From: Theocolax elegans
Taxonomy: Eukaryota > Arthropoda > Insecta > Hymenoptera > Cerocephalidae
DNA length: 64,000 nt
Assembly: GCA_026168455.1 (NCBI GenBank)
Contig: CM047426.1
Location: forward strand, 67,919,342 to 67,983,341
Reading direction: 5' to 3'
The notes under the pieces were generated by a model that worked only from the letters and a program-made list of their open reading frames with translations, had not been told where the DNA came from and did no database searches. This document shows, in pieces, positions 33,976 to 46,619 of the stretch (the first letter of the stretch is position 1; each line of letters begins with the position of its first letter). The position numbers and the translations under genes were made by a program.

Positions 33976-36709
33976 AATATACGTATTTAATATAAAAAAT
34001 ATATGAACAAATCAAATCTGAGATTATAATGAGTAATATGATTAGCGATAAAATTCTGAACAAACTCGAGAACAAATTTTTTTCTCAAATTTCGGTATTT
34101 TTTTGTTTACATTGGTCTTATCATTTTTGCTTTAAATCTGGCCAAAATTTTGACAAGGAATTCTGACAGCAGAAAATCTTACGTCAGAATGTCTAGAAGC
34201 AAAATTTTTTTTGTAACACGCACGAATTTTGCGTTTTTGCGCCCTAAAAATAGGGTCAAAAATATCCCTTTAGCAACCGGCGGATGCAAAAGTACTTTAG
34301 CGCTACCGAGATTTAACAAACAACAAAGACTCATTATCTTATCTGCTCCCTAGATTAAGAGCAATGGTGCGTACGTGTTTGCACGTATGCGTGTGAGTGT
34401 GCGAGCGTGCGATGTGCGTGTACATATATATATATATATATATATTGGTGTGTGTATAATATTAATAAAAAGTTTCTGCAATTGAAATTACTGAAATCAA
34501 GATAGCAACGGCAAGTATTTCATAGATATCAACAGAAATTTTTTATTTATTTATTAGAGTTTCACTTTCAGTAATTTTATTATTCATTATTAAATATTCC
34601 ACGTTGAATTTGTGCCTCTAGACAGTATATAAAACTTTATATAAAACACCTTCTACAAAGATGTCAACATTCGCAAGTATGGGTTCCAATCACACTTTCC
34701 AAAATGTTATCTGATAAAAAAATCTTTAATTATTACTCCCATAAATATAATAAAAAATACTGGTTTAAACAATAACTATTCTCTTCACCTTTCTTCATAT
34801 TTTGAGCATAGATAATATTTGCAATAACATTCTGAAAAAAAATGGAGTAAAAGTTTTTTTTTAATTAATGTTGGTGTTTTTTGTAGTATTTAAATTGGTT
34901 TTGTTATTTCTCGTTTAAATTTGGCCAAATATTTGACCAGGGATTCTGAAAGAGCATAAAATTTTATATCAGAATATGTGGAAGCAAAATTTTTTCAATG
35001 CCAATAACAAAAACCATCGCATTGTAAAGTCGTTACAAAATTTGTATGCTTGAGCGCAGAAGTGAGATATTTTTTTCGTATATAAACTATTTTCAAAAAA
35101 TTTTTTTACTTTATCTATTATTTATTAAAACTTAAAAATGTCTTAGCAATGAATGTCTTAGTCTGAATGTTTTAGCAATATACCCAAAATTTTAGTAATA
35201 ATTATAAATTATTATTTAGTATTAAAATACTTATTTAGTAATAATTAGCGTCTAAAAATTGTTTACTTAATTATTATTAAAAAAACTATTATTTCTTAAA
35301 AAATCAAAACGCTATGCCCTTGCTTTTGTTTTAAACTACCTGTATGAATTTTTTTAGATTTTTAACTTAATATATTTATTATAATATTTATGTTGAAAGG
35401 TGTAGATCTGTATAATTTGGGTCTGACATTTCGTTCAGGAAAATTCAGTCAAATTAAAAAAGTTTCATCACACTCTTAACCCCAGAGTAAAAACTGAATC
35501 TTAAATGAGTAATTTGTTGACTTTACTACTCTTTAAGTAACCTTAAAAATCCCAAAACAAACTTTTTAAACGACTGAACATCTACATTACTATTACACTT
35601 TGAACAGTGCAAAATATAAAAATTACTCTTTACAGTACTGCCGTGAAAAAGAAAAACATACATAAGTGACATTTTTTTCGAAAATGAGTTTTTGGTATCA
35701 ATGAATTCCGTAGAAATTGTTGAATTTATCTATTAAAAAATTAAGGTAATATAACATGCTGTTTTTCTAAAAAAACTTAAAAAAAATATCGTAAGTACCT
35801 GATAATTTTAAAATTGATTAAAGTAATATGGATAAACTACCGTAAGTGCCTTCCGTTGGGTAAAAGTGACGTAATTCGAGTAGTCTCATTATAAAATGTT
35901 AAATAAAAGCTTACGCAAAATCTATTGAGTAAGTTTTCATGTAAAAATGTGACTGAATACTATTTACTTGTTGAAAATTAAAGTTCGCACCGATTAATGT
36001 AAGTTCTTTATAATAATTTTTACTCAACTTTGAACTGTGATAAATAGAAATCTACGTAATACTTGTACAATTAATTTATTGTATAACATTTATGTAAGTT
36101 TTGATGTATAAAAGTATATCCGAATTCATTTACGTTTTAACTGAAAAAACACGCAAGTGCTTTTACTTAAGGTTTTGATAAAATATTTTACTAAATAAAA
36201 CCACGTAAGTACATTCTTTACATTTTTTAAAGGATTTTTTTTCAATTCGAATTTTTAATGCACTATTAGATAGAAAATACCTGTTTTAATATAAGTCCTA
36301 ATTTTTATTATTTAAAACATTATTTGCATAAAAGATTTTAAATAAATCAGTTTATCTTAATTTTCTCAGTTTCATTGATTTTGTATTTATGTAAGTTTTT
36401 CTTTTTCATGACAGAGTAGGGTAAAAAGTAAAAATTGTCCTTTAAAGAAAGAAGAAAGTGGAACTATTACCCTACTGAATAGTATAAAGTAATATAATCT
36501 GAATGGATTTCCCAGTTACTCGAGTTAATATTGTACTATTTATTTCCAATCACTGGAGTTGTAGTGAATTTCACCATGTTTAAACAATTACTAATTTATA
36601 TCAACTATACTGGAGTCACTGGGAAGTCTATTGAGAAGAAATAAAATAAAATGTTAAAAAAGTTATATAACCAAAAAAAAAATTGCATGACAGTCACAGG
36701 TAAATATAC
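33976..36709. other. AT-rich region with diverged direct repeats
   Basis: About 34080-34230 and 34860-35010 are diverged direct repeats sharing GGCCAAA, TTGAC, GGGATTCTGA and GAAGCAAAATTTTTT-like blocks about 780 bp apart. A GT-rich stretch (34370-34420) runs into (TA)n at 34423-34446. No gene is seen in 35010-36700, though CACGTAAGT-like words recur. Confidence 0.5.
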
Positions 36710-36855
36710 AGTAGCTGCCTCTCGCTGCCATGTCTAAAGTTCTACGCCTGCCAAACGTTGAGAACTCTTACGCGTTCTTTGACCGACTGGCACGCAACGG
36801 TCTCTTTCTACCTCACATATCTCCCATATCGCTATCTCACTTTGCTTTCTAGTAG

Positions 36856-36927
<72 letters not shown>

Positions 36928-37095
36928 AGACGAAAAAAAGGTAGAAGCAAAAATCGATAAAAGGAATTCAGCTAGCAATATCTTTGGCATCGATTTTCTT
37001 AATTATGCGTGAATGAATTCAGACAAAACTTGTTGTTCAGTAAAGAAGAGTAAATAGGGAACGTAATGCGTGACCAATAGCGCAAATAAATAATG
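36710..37095 (+). repeat. Repeat E, copy 1, with (CA)n(TA)n
   Basis: A diverged counterpart lies on the minus strand at 47017-47330. Shared landmarks are TACGCGTTCTTT, CCCATATCGCT, GAAGCAAAAATCGA, TTTTCTTAATTA, GCGTGAAT and AAATAGGGAA. The present copy contains a (CA)n-(TA)n microsatellite at 36859-36924. In both places a SINE-B copy follows in the same orientation, so the pair may travel as a composite unit. Confidence 0.55.
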
Positions 37096-37100
37096 TAATG

Positions 37101-37315
37101 AGGCCTGCGATGGCTCAGCCGGTAGGGCCTCGGGCTCGTAATCTGGAGGTCCCCAGGTTCGATTCCCGGCCCCGGCCGATTGATACAAGCACCACTGGCG
37201 AATGTATTTTCAACAAGTGCCTTCTTCACCAAGATATCGTATGACCTCCGTCGCTGCTTAGCACCGATTTGAGAGCAGTAAAAAGAGCGACGTTAAAAAT
37301 TAAAAAAAAATAAAA
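37101..37315 (+). mobile_element. SINE-B, copy 3 (full length)
   Basis: It has the complete A box (TGGCTCAGCCGGTAGGG), B box (GGTTCGATTCC), body and A-rich tail. It sits at the end of repeat E copy 1. Confidence 0.85.
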
Positions 37316-37370
37316 TAATGTAATAATGTAGCGGTTAGAAAAGTAAAAGATCTGAGGGGCTAGTTAGCTG

Positions 37371-39328
37371 TATATCGACGCCTGAGTGAAACAAAGACCT
37401 ATCTCGGCAGTTGCTACGATAAGACCCTATCTCGGCGGCGGCTTTAAGAAAGCTCTATCTCGGCCGCTGCTTCGTTAAGACCCTATCTCGGCGGCGGCTT
37501 GAAGAAAGCTCTATTTCGGCCGCCGCTTCGATAAGACCCTATCTCGGCGGCGGCTTGAAGAAAGCCCTTTCTTAAATGAGATTTTTTGTTTTATAATTTT
37601 GTAGTGGCAGTACTGCGCGATTTTAAATTATGGTTTTAAGGCTTCAAAAGTTAGTAAAAAATTCTGAAAAAAATCATTATTTGTTTTTTAATGTTGTCCA
37701 TGCTTTTGACCTCGTAATTAATAAAGCAGGGTTTGCAGGGGCAAAAAGCCCTGCTTCTGTACAAACGCTTCTTACAAACCATTGAAGCCATCAGATAATT
37801 TTACCACAGCTTCGTAATCTATTAAAAACTTAAATTATTACAATTAATAATTCAGTAAAAAAAATTTAAGTAGAAATAAATAATATTTACCTAATTTTCC
37901 ATGCTTAGCTATGGAATTGGTATGAATTTTTTAAATTTCTAATTAGTTTGTAATTGTTCGTATATTCACTGTGCTTTATATAATCCTATCGAATAGTTCG
38001 AACCTTTTCCAAGTGACAGATATCCGGTGCAGTCGAGGTCTGTAATGCAACGAATAAGTTTATAGCGCGCTCTGCCGGACTGCCGCTCTCCGAGCAGTCT
38101 GAGCTCTCTTGGGTGTGTTCCTATTTCGCCAATGCCAGCAGCAGTCAGCTGACCGTCTTAAAATGCCGCGTCGCCCGGTTTTTTCTTTATCGCTCGCTCC
38201 TTACCTTTTCACACGTAAGAAGTAGAATACAATTTTTAATTTCGGATTAGAAATTGATTATGGATTTATGTAATAATTTTTCTCGTACATCAATAATGAA
38301 TAAATTCAATTAATTTAGCTCGTCTTTTAACTTGATAAATATTAATATTTTTTTAATAAATAAATGTCGCAATTTTTGGTACAAATATATAGATTATTAA
38401 TTCTATAAATTTAAATGCAAAAAACTTTCTAGCAAAATATTACTGAACATAGTAAAAATTTTAAACGGTAAACTATAAATGGCGAACAGTTTATAAAAAG
38501 TTATGGAAGGTGAAAATATTTGTTTTATACGTATACGTAAATCTGTATATGTATATATAAGTAAACCATATCACTTATTAAAGATGAAAAATAATTCACT
38601 GAAGACGTTTTTTTAAACATGCGCAGGTGTTAGACTAAAAATCAAATTGTTAATTTATATAATAGTGAAGTTAACTCGGTCCTGATATCAATAACTTTTT
38701 ATAAAATGTTCGCCATTTTTAGTTTACCGTTTAAAATTTTTACTATGTTCAGTAATTCATTTTGCTAGAAAGTTTTTTGCATTTAAATTTATAGAATTAA
38801 TAATCTATATATTTGTACCAAAAATTGCGACATTTATTTATTAAAAAAATATTAATATTTATCAAGTTAAAAGACGAGCTAAATTAATTGAATTTATTCA
38901 TTATTGAAGTACGAGAAAAATTATTACATAAATCCATAATCAATTTCTAATCCGAAATTAAAAATTGTATTCTACTTCTTACGTGTGAAAAGGTAAGGAG
39001 CGAGCGATAAAGAAAAAACCGGGCGACGCGGCATTTTAAGACGGTCAGCTGACTGCTGCTGGCATTGGCGAAATAGGAACACACCCAAGAGAGCTCAGAC
39101 TGCTCGGAGAGCGGCAGTCCGGCAGAGCGCGCTATAAACTTATTCGTTGCATTACAGACCTCGACTGCACCGGATATCTGTCACTTGGAAAAGGTAAAAA
39201 CAAAAAATCTCATTTGAGAAAGGTCTTTCTTCAAGTCGCCGCCGAGATAGGGTCTTCTCGAAGCGGCGGCCGAAATAGGGCTTTCTTCAAGCCGCTGCCG
39301 AGATAGGGTCCACTCAGGCGTCGATATA
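37371..39328. repeat. ~2-kb palindrome with tandem repeats at both outer ends
   Basis: The left arm (37371-~38506) and right arm (~38690-39328) are inverted copies around a ~185-nt centre. Outer ends are TATATCGACGCCTGAGTG and its complement. Next come tandem units of a ~57-bp repeat (CCCTATCTCGGCGGCGGCTT, then AAGAAAGC, TCGGCCGCCGCTTCG): about three on the left, fewer on the right. The left arm carries a ~415-nt insert (about 37593-38008) lacking in the right arm. The GC-rich stretch 38020-38200 is copied at 39010-39180 with hardly any change. TATA ends would allow a TA target duplication, but this is not conclusive. No transposase. Confidence 0.8.
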
Positions 39329-39399
39329 ATGGCTCTCGCGCTATATTTGCGTCAGGCGCTCTCGCGCCTTATGATTACGTGACAGTGACAAGTTTGTGA

Positions 39400-39939
39400 A
39401 ATTCAAACAATGTATAGCTCAATAATAATAATAATAATGTTGATACTTTTATAGTAATCCTTCAGTTTAATATCATAATTCTTAAAGTGGTTGAAAAATT
39501 GAAAATCCAGCATTATAAATGTTTAAAAATTAATTTTTTATAATTGTATAATATTTGTATTTTTAGCAACTTACAGGGGATTAGATGGATATTGAAATAA
39601 GTGAAGATACTTTTCTACCACTCCAGGTAAGTGCATAAATTTTTTTGCAATGATCATGCTAACAGATTCATCGTTATGAGACAACAAATATACATTTCTA
39701 TTAATATTTCGGGCACATTTCTCAGATATTTTGACCATAAGTAATCTTAATGATTTAGACCCACTTTGGAAATTTACAGGCAGTTTCTGACTATAAAAAG
39801 ACATCTTTTAGACAGCATTAGGTTTCCAGAGTTTTTTATGAACCATTTATGTCTTTAAAAGTATTTTTAATGAACAATTCAGAAAATTTTACAAAAAAAA
39901 AGTCATATTTATAGTTATAATGTAAAATGCATCCCCAGG
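39400..39939 (-). repeat. Repeat D, copy 2
   Basis: An inverted match to 33455-33975, truncated or interrupted at its outer end by the TTAA-flanked MITE starting at 39944. The 77-codon frame is preserved on the minus strand (39571-39804). On the plus strand, a pyrimidine-poor TTTTTAGCAACTTACAG precedes a short ATG-initiated stretch (MDIEISEDTFLPLQ) that ends at CAG/GTAAGT, which would suit a first coding exon. I cannot tell which strand, if either, is meaningful. Confidence 0.65.
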
Positions 39940-39943
39940 TTAA

Positions 39944-40341
39944 TGTTACATAAACTACATATCAATATTCAACTTAAAAATAGTGTAAGTGCGTCACAAT
40001 TGATTTTTTTATCCGAAAGTCTAAAAGAAAGCTTGGAGCAATACCTTTCAAATGATCTGTAGCATTTTTATGGCCTTCAATTCTGTAAAAAGTTATGATA
40101 ATTTAAAGAAACTCGAAATTTTTTTAAAAATTTAAATGGGAATTACCATGTTAATTTTTGTGAATTTTATGTCTTTCTTTAAATTATCATAACTTTTTAC
40201 AGAATTGAAGGCCATAAAAATGCTATAAATCATTTGAAAGGTATTGCTCCAAGCTTTCTTTTAGACTTTCGGATAAAAAAATCAATTGTGGCGCACTTAC
40301 ACTATTTTTAAGTTGAATATTGACATGTAGTTTATGTAACA
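39944..40341. mobile_element. piggyBac-like MITE with TTAA target duplication
   Basis: Arms beginning TGTTACATAAACTACAT are inverted repeats of ~165 nt at each end around a ~70-nt centre. They are flanked by TTAA at 39940-39943 and 40342-40345. TTAA duplication is the hallmark of piggyBac transposition. There is no transposase, so it is non-autonomous. The arms differ at a few positions only. Confidence 0.8.
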
Positions 40342-40345
40342 TTAA

Positions 40346-40577
40346 GCTTGAGATTAGAAATTCTAACCCAGAAGGATAAATTCTAGACATAATTAGCAAC
40401 GAATGTTATATATAATGTTTTATAGTAAAAGTTGATAGATTTGGAGTTAAATAGCGGTAAGCCCAGTTGGTGTTGAAAAAAACTAGAAAAATTCACTTTT
40501 TGAGGTTAGAATAACTTTTGAACAAATAGATTCCAGTACCTAAAAATTTTTTTCTGTATTCTGGAAAACATTTGCAA
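40346..40577. other. AT-rich spacer
   Basis: Short AT-rich stretch with no feature, between two DNA-transposon-like elements. Confidence 0.5.
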
Positions 40578-41266
40578 CCCCAATAGACAGAGTTGCACAG
40601 ACAAAACTTCGTTAAAACTTGCTACACAATTTTTGAAAACAACTTGTGTTAAACTTGCTAACAAGACATTACATAATAGTGACGTGTACCTAAATTTTAT
40701 GTAAAATTGTTAAAAAAAAGTTGCAACAAATAATTGCTATAAATTTGCTAACGAATAAGGATGCAGATTTAGATTAATTTGTTATTTAACTCTGCTGCAC
40801 GAGTTGATATAATTTTGGTATATATTTGCTAAGAAATATATCATAATCTGAGAAATTCTTTTTCAGCAAATTGGTAGCAAAATTAAATCAGTAAATGCTT
40901 ACATAGTGAAGTATATTGCAACAAGATTTGATGATGATTTGTTGCTATTTTGCAATCATGAAAATAATAATTTTAATGTATTTTTTATTCAAGAAAATCT
41001 GTGTTTTTGTGAAGTATTTCAAGTTTTGTTACTTTTTTTGCAATTTTAAGAGTCTAACACATTTACTAGTTGTGGCGATGCGACGTGCGATCTAGTTGCA
41101 CAAAAATAATATAAGTATTCTATTATATTTACTTAAAATATTATTTCAACAAAATAAAAGCACATTTATAATAAATAAGGACTTACATTGACGCAAATTT
41201 TGGATAAACAGGTACAAATTTTTTTTGCAAAGTTGCTGTCAATTTGCAATCATATGTCTATTGGGG
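40578..41266. mobile_element. Putative MITE with CCCCAATAGACA ends
   Basis: The 12-nt end CCCCAATAGACA at 40578 is mirrored as TGTCTATTGGGG ending at 41266. Just inside, the ends share further weak inverted similarity around TTGCA/TGCAA. The interior is AT-rich with repeated ACTTGCTA and TTTGCTA words. No coding capacity and no sure target duplication. Confidence 0.5.
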
Positions 41267-42959
41267 AATGTGTACCCAAAATTTGGTGCATTTTAAAATT
41301 TTGATCGGACCACTTCACGTGGAATATCCCATATATATATATGTATGTATATATCAAAATAATTTCAGTTGACAGATTAATAAGATGACGAATATAATTC
41401 TGCAACTTCCAGGACGCAACACGCTGCACTTCGCTCGATTTATCGGATAAATTCAGGAACGCTTACAATAAATCTAAAAGACGTACTTTTACGCTGCGCA
41501 GACTAGCTCGTCTCTCCTTCTATATACTCCTACTCTCTATCTATCCTTTTCTTTCACTGGGGTGCGGACGGTCTATCTTGTTTTCCAACTCCTCTTCGTT
41601 CTTGGGGTACGATTCGGTTCCATTACAGAAGTCGCGGCTACTCGATCTGTCTCTCTCTCTTTCACTTTCACTCTGTTACATACGTCCACGTGCCCTCTCT
41701 TTTTCGCTCACTCACACGATTTCTGTCTCAATCATACGTTGCGGTCGAAAACGAATGGGCTAAGTCCTCATTAATTACTCGGTCCTTTGCGAACGGTGTC
41801 TCATGTAATCACGTGATCACATGGTTTTCGCATTCGAGCTGCCATAAGTGCCTAAAATTTTCTCTTTGTCAAATAATTCTAGATTTCAAATTTTTTTGAA
41901 TAATTTTTTGATATTTGAAGAAAGTAAATGTTTTATGTATATGTTTATATCTGTAGACTATGTGCAGGAATAAGTAAACGTAGAAAATGCATAGATTATA
42001 TACATTTTCGGACTAATGGATAGATGGCCCTTTTCTTTCATGGTTAAGAATTTTGGAAAAATAAATTTAATGTGGATTTATTAGGCATAATTTATGTCTT
42101 AATTAATTAACACCCAAATGGATAAAAATATTTTTCCATTTTTGTTGTTATTATTTGATATATAAGTTATAACTATTATTATAATACTCAATTTTTTTCT
42201 CTATTGTTTTAGATACATTCTTTCAAATGCCGTCGGGAAAATTGACCTATCAAATTTTTAAAAAAAAGTTATAATTTTTCAAATGTAAAAAATTGCACAA
42301 AAAATTATTGCTTTTTTAATTAATTTTTTTCTACAATAAAATATGCATATAAATCATTCGGATTGTAAACGTGAAAGCACTGTTTAGGCGATAATATGTT
42401 AAAGAAAAAAATGATTTTGATAATTTATATATATACTTCACTGACAATTTTTAAAACAATAATTGATATACATTTTATAGTTTTTTAATTTACGCAGAAT
42501 TTAAAATTTCATTTCATACAAATTCGGAGATAAACAAATGTGATTATTAAAAAATAAGATTTTTTCCTTGAATTTGTTGCAAAGATATAGTAACAAATAA
42601 TCGTAAGTACATAGAATATAGGTATGTTATCACACATACCAAATTTAACACGAGAATAAATTATATGAGAAACATTGTAATCTCGAAAACGTTTTCGAAC
42701 AAGTCCATAAATAACAAAATTAATAAATATAAAAGATTGTATTTACCTGTAATTGCTTTGATTATTCGGAATACAGATAGTATTATTGCTTTTATGTTAA
42801 CACGTATACTTAAGTTTTTGACATAGCTCTGGTAGATACTATTAGAGAATTGTCATCTAACACTTAATTGTTTAAAGAACTTGTAAAATTATTTACAGTT
42901 TTCAAGAAAGTCCTTGGACGATGCCTATCTAGCTGAGAAACACTGTTCTCAGCGTCAAT
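41267..42959. other. AT-rich region with a CT-rich segment
   Basis: 41400-41830 is less AT-rich and includes a CT-rich run (41648-41720) giving several overlapping low-complexity frames. None looks coding. 41840-42900 is featureless AT-rich DNA. Confidence 0.5.
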
Positions 42960-43002
42960 GTACCTGAAGAGGTTTGCAAACCACGCAGACGAAACGTTGT
43001 AT
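42960..43002 (+). ncRNA. Hammerhead-ribozyme-like core, Penelope-type, solo copy
   Basis: GTAC then CTGAAGA (fits CUGANGA), stem II GTTTGC/GCAGAC with loop AAACCAC, GAAAC, GTT, GTAT. It matches the copy at 62363-62405 apart from two substitutions. One, T for C in stem II, keeps a G-U pair. Helix I is GTAC with GTAT. Helix III is minimal, as known for Penelope-like elements. Flanking RT or endonuclease is absent, so it is probably a solo terminal repeat. Confidence 0.6.
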
Positions 43003-46000
43003 AACTATTTAAATAAATAAGTTGTTATGTATTTATTATTATCCTTAATATCGATACTTTAGTATAATCTACAATGGAGGATAAAATTAACGATATTAAT
43101 AAACTATTTAAAGTATTCATTTATTTTGTCAATTTTTTTTATACCAAGTACATTTTAATATATTTAAAAATATAAAAAGTATTTAACATTTTAATCAATT
43201 AATTATTTCCGAGTTAAATTTATTTAGCGCATAGTTTATTTTGCAAAAATAACCAGTTGAATCTTCAAATGACAATGCTGACCACCATGCTGACCACGCC
43301 TATAATGGACTCCATTGTTTAATGAAACTAGCCCCGTATCTAAAGCAGTGTATTATAAATGTATATATTCTATCCGTGCATTTGTTCCGGGTTGAGCCTG
43401 TGGGTGAGGAAAAACCTATAGCCGAACCCAGTAGGATAAATGCCATGTGGGAAAAAGTTTACCCAAATCAACCGCTGTTATGTAGACAGTCTGTTTAGGT
43501 ATCTAGATCACATTGAGTAGACCAAATACCTAAATCGAATGCCCCATACCTCCCATCTATGTTGTAGAGTATGAAAAGAACCTAAATGATATCGAAAGTT
43601 GCACCAGGATGTAGACACCCACCCGAATTTCTTTTTTTCATTTATTAGGCTGTTTAAAACCTATAGGTTTTATTTAGCCAACCCACCCAAGTACTGATCG
43701 CGCCCAATGCTATTTAACTCGACATTATCTAAAGTAAATCCCAAATACTCCGTCAAAGAAGAAGATAATTTATATAACATATTGCATGCGTGACTTATTA
43801 ATTAAACGAAAGTACAATTTTTTCAATGAAAAAATCTGTATAAATTGTTACTCAAGCAAGCGGATCATTAAAGGTAATTGAATTATCAAAGGTAATCGAA
43901 ATCGTTATATATGAGTTTTACAATGAAAAATGAACAATGTGTTTGTTTATAATAATTTGTGTAATAATTAGTGATCTTCGACTACTACCTTCTGCATTCT
44001 TCTCCACCTTGTTTGAGTATAACAATAAATACTCCATTTCTTATTATATTACAATAATTAATTATATGTCGTTTTGATTTTATTACATTGTATTTATATA
44101 TTACCCCACCTTCAAAATAAATTTCATACCGATTAGACTATGATTAAAATTTGTAGACGCCTACGTATATTTTTAATTCGATTCAATTAATTAAAGTTAA
44201 TTAATGTAACTAGAAAAATGAGATTGTTGATATTGCAACACATATTAAAAATTATGAAGTTTTACTTGTAATTTATGTTTTAGACACTGAAGATGATTCT
44301 ATTAGATATAAAGGATTAAATTGAAAATGTGATCAACAATTTATTAACTTAATTTCAATGCAATTGAAATTTTAATACACACGTCTTAATTAACCTAGGA
44401 CAAAAAAAGGAAGAAAGATGTCAATGTAAAAATAAAATTATGAAGAAAACAAAAGACATCTGACAGATTTGTTACTTGACGGCATTGAAAACTTGAAAGT
44501 AGAAATTACTTGTGAACTTAATTATAATTTTTTATAATTTATGTTAGACGTGAAATAAATATTTATTCAATTTTACAAAAACTATTTCCTGAAAACAAGT
44601 TTAATTGGTAATGATAATGGCAATTTGATTGCGCATTATATTTACAAAAAGATTACCGAAAGTGAATTGAGTAGTGTAGGTATATGTTATAAAATAACAA
44701 TATAGTATAAAAACGGAATAAAATATTTTAAAGTGTAAAAAAACAGGAAAAAAATCGATCATTCCGAATGTTGTCGAATGTTGAAGACGTAGCCGATAGC
44801 ACATGAAATCGAAAAGAAATCGAATTTACAGCAGAAGAAAAGAAAATACTCATCATTGACTCAAATTTTATTCAATAAAGAGGTCTGTATAGTTATATCG
44901 ACTACATATATTTTGCAAATGCTAATAATTCATTAATAATAAAAAAACGATTTGTTACAGACAAAAAATAGTAATAGAAATGAATTTTGAACTTACTCGT
45001 TTATAAATATAAGGTCCGAAAGTTCTGATTTCGTTTAATCAAGTAAGAAAAATATCATAAAATCCACAATATCGATTATAAAAATATCGAAAGAAAAATA
45101 TCAGTTAAATGTCAAAAGTGATGGTACATTTAAATTTACATATATAAGTCTTGGATACAGAATATTTAATTATTTTAAAAGTTGGTCAAAATAAAAGAAG
45201 AGCCTTTGGATAGCGATAACTTTTTGCTCATAATACAGAAAAAAAATAAAAAAATGAATAAAAATGTGAAAATGATATCATTACTACAATCATTACAAAA
45301 AACAGAAATTTTTACAAATGAGACATAAATAGTTAAGTACTTAAAAATATTTTGTATAATAATATTTTAGACATACACTTCAGATGGAAATAAAGAAATT
45401 CTGTAATTCGTATTTAATTCTAATTATTATATTTAGGTAATAAAGTCAGTAAAAGCATCTGCGGTACATCTGTATCTTATCGACCTTATGCAACCTAAAT
45501 ATTGTAAACTTCAAATAAAATTGGCTAAAGCACTATTGATGGCTATTTTTACTGCATGCTCTATGACAAGACAGAAGCCTAAACATTTAAGAATAATATC
45601 CGTTATTAGACCTGGATTAGACAAAAATGATAGCAACGCTATTTTACGTAAGTTATAAATTTATTTAATAAACTTCTTTTCGCGTGTATATGATATTTTT
45701 ACTGTATTATTTAAATATTTCAGTATACATTAAAAATTATGCTAAAAGAATGAGCTGGTCGATGTAACACAAACAGGGTATAACTAGAAGGACCAGTACA
45801 AACAATTTGAAATAAACAATAAAATTTTAACTTAATATTATATTATTAATAACAGTATTACATGCCATGTCACCATTAGTAGATATCTAAATGTTGTATA
45901 ACATATGTATTTTCTATGTTTACTCATTCCTGTACATAGTTTTTACATAAATATACATTCATAAAACATGCATTTTTCTATGGGATTTAGATTTTGAAAA

Positions 46001-46423
46001 ACAAGTATTTAATATATTATTTTCATGTTATACGGGTATAATTATTACCTTCTATTATAACCTTCTTTTTTGTATTTAAAAATTAGGAAAATGATTATAC
46101 GCTTTTTAAATATAATTTATAAAAATTATACAAAACAAAGTGGTACGTACACGGAAAAAAAGTTTCAGAAACTTTACTTAATATGTACAATTATGGGTAA
46201 AAGTTCAATCATAGATTTTTGTAAGAGGATTAAGTAATTTGTACTACAGTAGTCAAATAATAACGATAAGATTAAAACTGTAGTAATGATTGAAATATGC
46301 AATATTTTTTGATAAGTATACATAAATAAATATCATGCATGGTGATAATTTTTTTAATGCAAAATATATATCCAATTTAGAAATGAAAACGAAGATATAC
46401 GCAACCCTATAATTACGCTAGCT
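43003..46423. other. AT-rich region, no firm gene
   Basis: 43370-43800 is less AT-rich (CCGAACCCAGTAGGATAAAT and similar) and may be a dispersed repeat relic. 44400-45660 holds short lysine-rich frames. At 45176-45327 one contains VKIKEEPLDSD, a word common in transcription factors and domesticated transposase proteins. At 45434-45660 another 74-codon frame is bounded by TTTAG and GTAAGT. These could be exons of a decayed gene, but I cannot name it. Confidence 0.35.
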
Positions 46424-46619
46424 ACTGTTACGGATTAAAAAGGCGAGGAGCGAAAAAAGGCGGACGACGGGATTCGAACACACGGACCTTGGATTACGAA
46501 TCTCGTACTCTGACCATCGAGCTAACGTCCGCGCTGCAATGCTCACTCTCCCCTTCTCATATATATATATATATATATACGACTATACCTACGATGCGCA
46601 GAGACGCCCGTGACACTAC
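46424..46619 (-). mobile_element. SINE-C, copy 2
   Basis: Minus strand: a head with AGTGTCACGGGCG, a (TA)n run (46558-46580), then A box TTAGCTCGATGGTCAGAG, GAGATTCGTAATCC, B box GTTCGAATCCC and the tail CGCTCCTCGCC with TTTTTAATCCGTAAC. Copy 1 at 7581 lacks the TA run in the head but has one after its tail. Confidence 0.75.

Noticed and set aside
41562..41899. Overlapping open frames at a CT-rich run
   Set aside because: Low-complexity (Ser/Leu repeats from TCTCTC) in all frames, no conserved motif.
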